From NCBI GenBank assembly GCA_900555815.1, contig USMR01000008.1, positions 1 through 12,621 of the forward strand: a stretch of 12,621 bases of DNA. Direction: 5' to 3'. The stretch comes from an uncultured Collinsella sp. GTDB lineage: Bacteria; Actinomycetota; Coriobacteriia; Coriobacteriales; Coriobacteriaceae. How positions within the stretch are numbered: position 1 is the stretch's first letter; every line of letters begins with the position of its first letter. The notes below the pieces were generated by a model. It saw only the letters and a program-made list of their open reading frames with translations. It ran no database searches and was not told the origin of the DNA. Below, piece after piece: positions 12,486 through 12,621 of this stretch. The position numbers and the translations under genes were made by a program.

Positions 12486-12621
12486 ATGCAACGTGTACTG
12501 TTTATCTGCCATGGGAACATCTGTCGCTCGACGATGGCTGAGTCCGTGTTTACCGAGCTAGTGCGGCGCGCCGGGCGCGCGGGCGAGTTTGTCATTGATT
12601 CCGCTGCGACCTCGACCGAGG
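12486..12621 (+). CDS. Low-molecular-weight protein tyrosine phosphatase, N-terminal part (cut by window edge)
   Basis: The first 45 codons are visible and the gene runs off the right edge. It starts at ATG 12486 with AAAGGA eight bases upstream. MQRVLFICHGNICRSTMAES contains the P-loop signature C-x5-R-S (nucleophile C8, R14, S15) at the very N-terminus, diagnostic of low-molecular-weight protein tyrosine phosphatases such as YfkJ, PtpA or Wzb. FVIDSAATSTE continues the family pattern (usually DSAGTSxxH). The catalytic aspartate in the DP motif would lie outside the window. Such enzymes dephosphorylate protein tyrosine or arginine residues in the cytoplasm. The 45-base spacing after the MFS gene suggests possible cotranscription; the functional link is unknown. 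Confidence 0.9.
   Translation, partial: MQRVLFICHGNICRSTMAESVFTELVRRAGRAGEFVIDSAATSTE

Overview
The window looks like a chromosomal segment of a GC-rich Gram-positive of the Coriobacteriia, most like a gut Collinsella. That is inference from gene content, the strong GC bias, the Shine-Dalgarno-led ATG/TTG starts and the many palindromic intergenic repeats; there is no rRNA or other marker gene to confirm it.

Layout, left to right. Bases 1-188 (minus) hold the 5' part of a Sua5/YrdC/TsaC-type threonylcarbamoyladenylate synthase that runs off the left edge. Bases 337-1021 (minus) hold a compact type II toxin-antitoxin module, toxin gene first, with a promoter whose -10 box lies inside a perfect inverted repeat. 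Bases 1097-2347 (minus) are prmC, the methyltransferase that modifies release-factor glutamine, carrying a large Ala/Glu-rich insertion. Bases 2348-3037 have no gene and are packed with palindromes. Bases 3038-4105 (minus) are prfA (release factor 1), the substrate of PrmC. prfA, prmC and a sua5-type gene are a familiar bacterial neighbourhood; here it is split by a repeat-rich gap and by the toxin-antitoxin module.

Bases 4355-5770 (minus) encode an M20 metallopeptidase. Bases 5843-8735 (minus) are a polar amino-acid ABC transporter read in the order binding lipoprotein, permease, ATPase; the peptidase follows on the same strand, so import and hydrolysis of amino-acid-containing substrates may be linked. 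Bases 9062-9955 (minus) encode a LacX-like aldose 1-epimerase family protein, and bases 10069-10938 (minus) an unrecognised single-pass membrane protein with a very acidic cytoplasmic part.

Bases 10939-11198 form the only divergent promoter region and carry two perfect palindromes. To the right, on the plus strand, are an MFS efflux transporter (11199-12440) and the start of a low-molecular-weight protein tyrosine phosphatase (12486 onward, cut by the window edge).

The genes are mostly housekeeping. The least ordinary material is between them: nearly every larger gap holds palindromic, REP/MITE-like DNA. A 110-112 bp palindromic element occurs twice, each time beyond the 3' end of a minus-strand gene, with flanks in the same orientation but a 33-nt hairpin core in opposite orientation in the two copies. 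No CRISPR array, tRNA, rRNA, transposase or prophage gene was seen.
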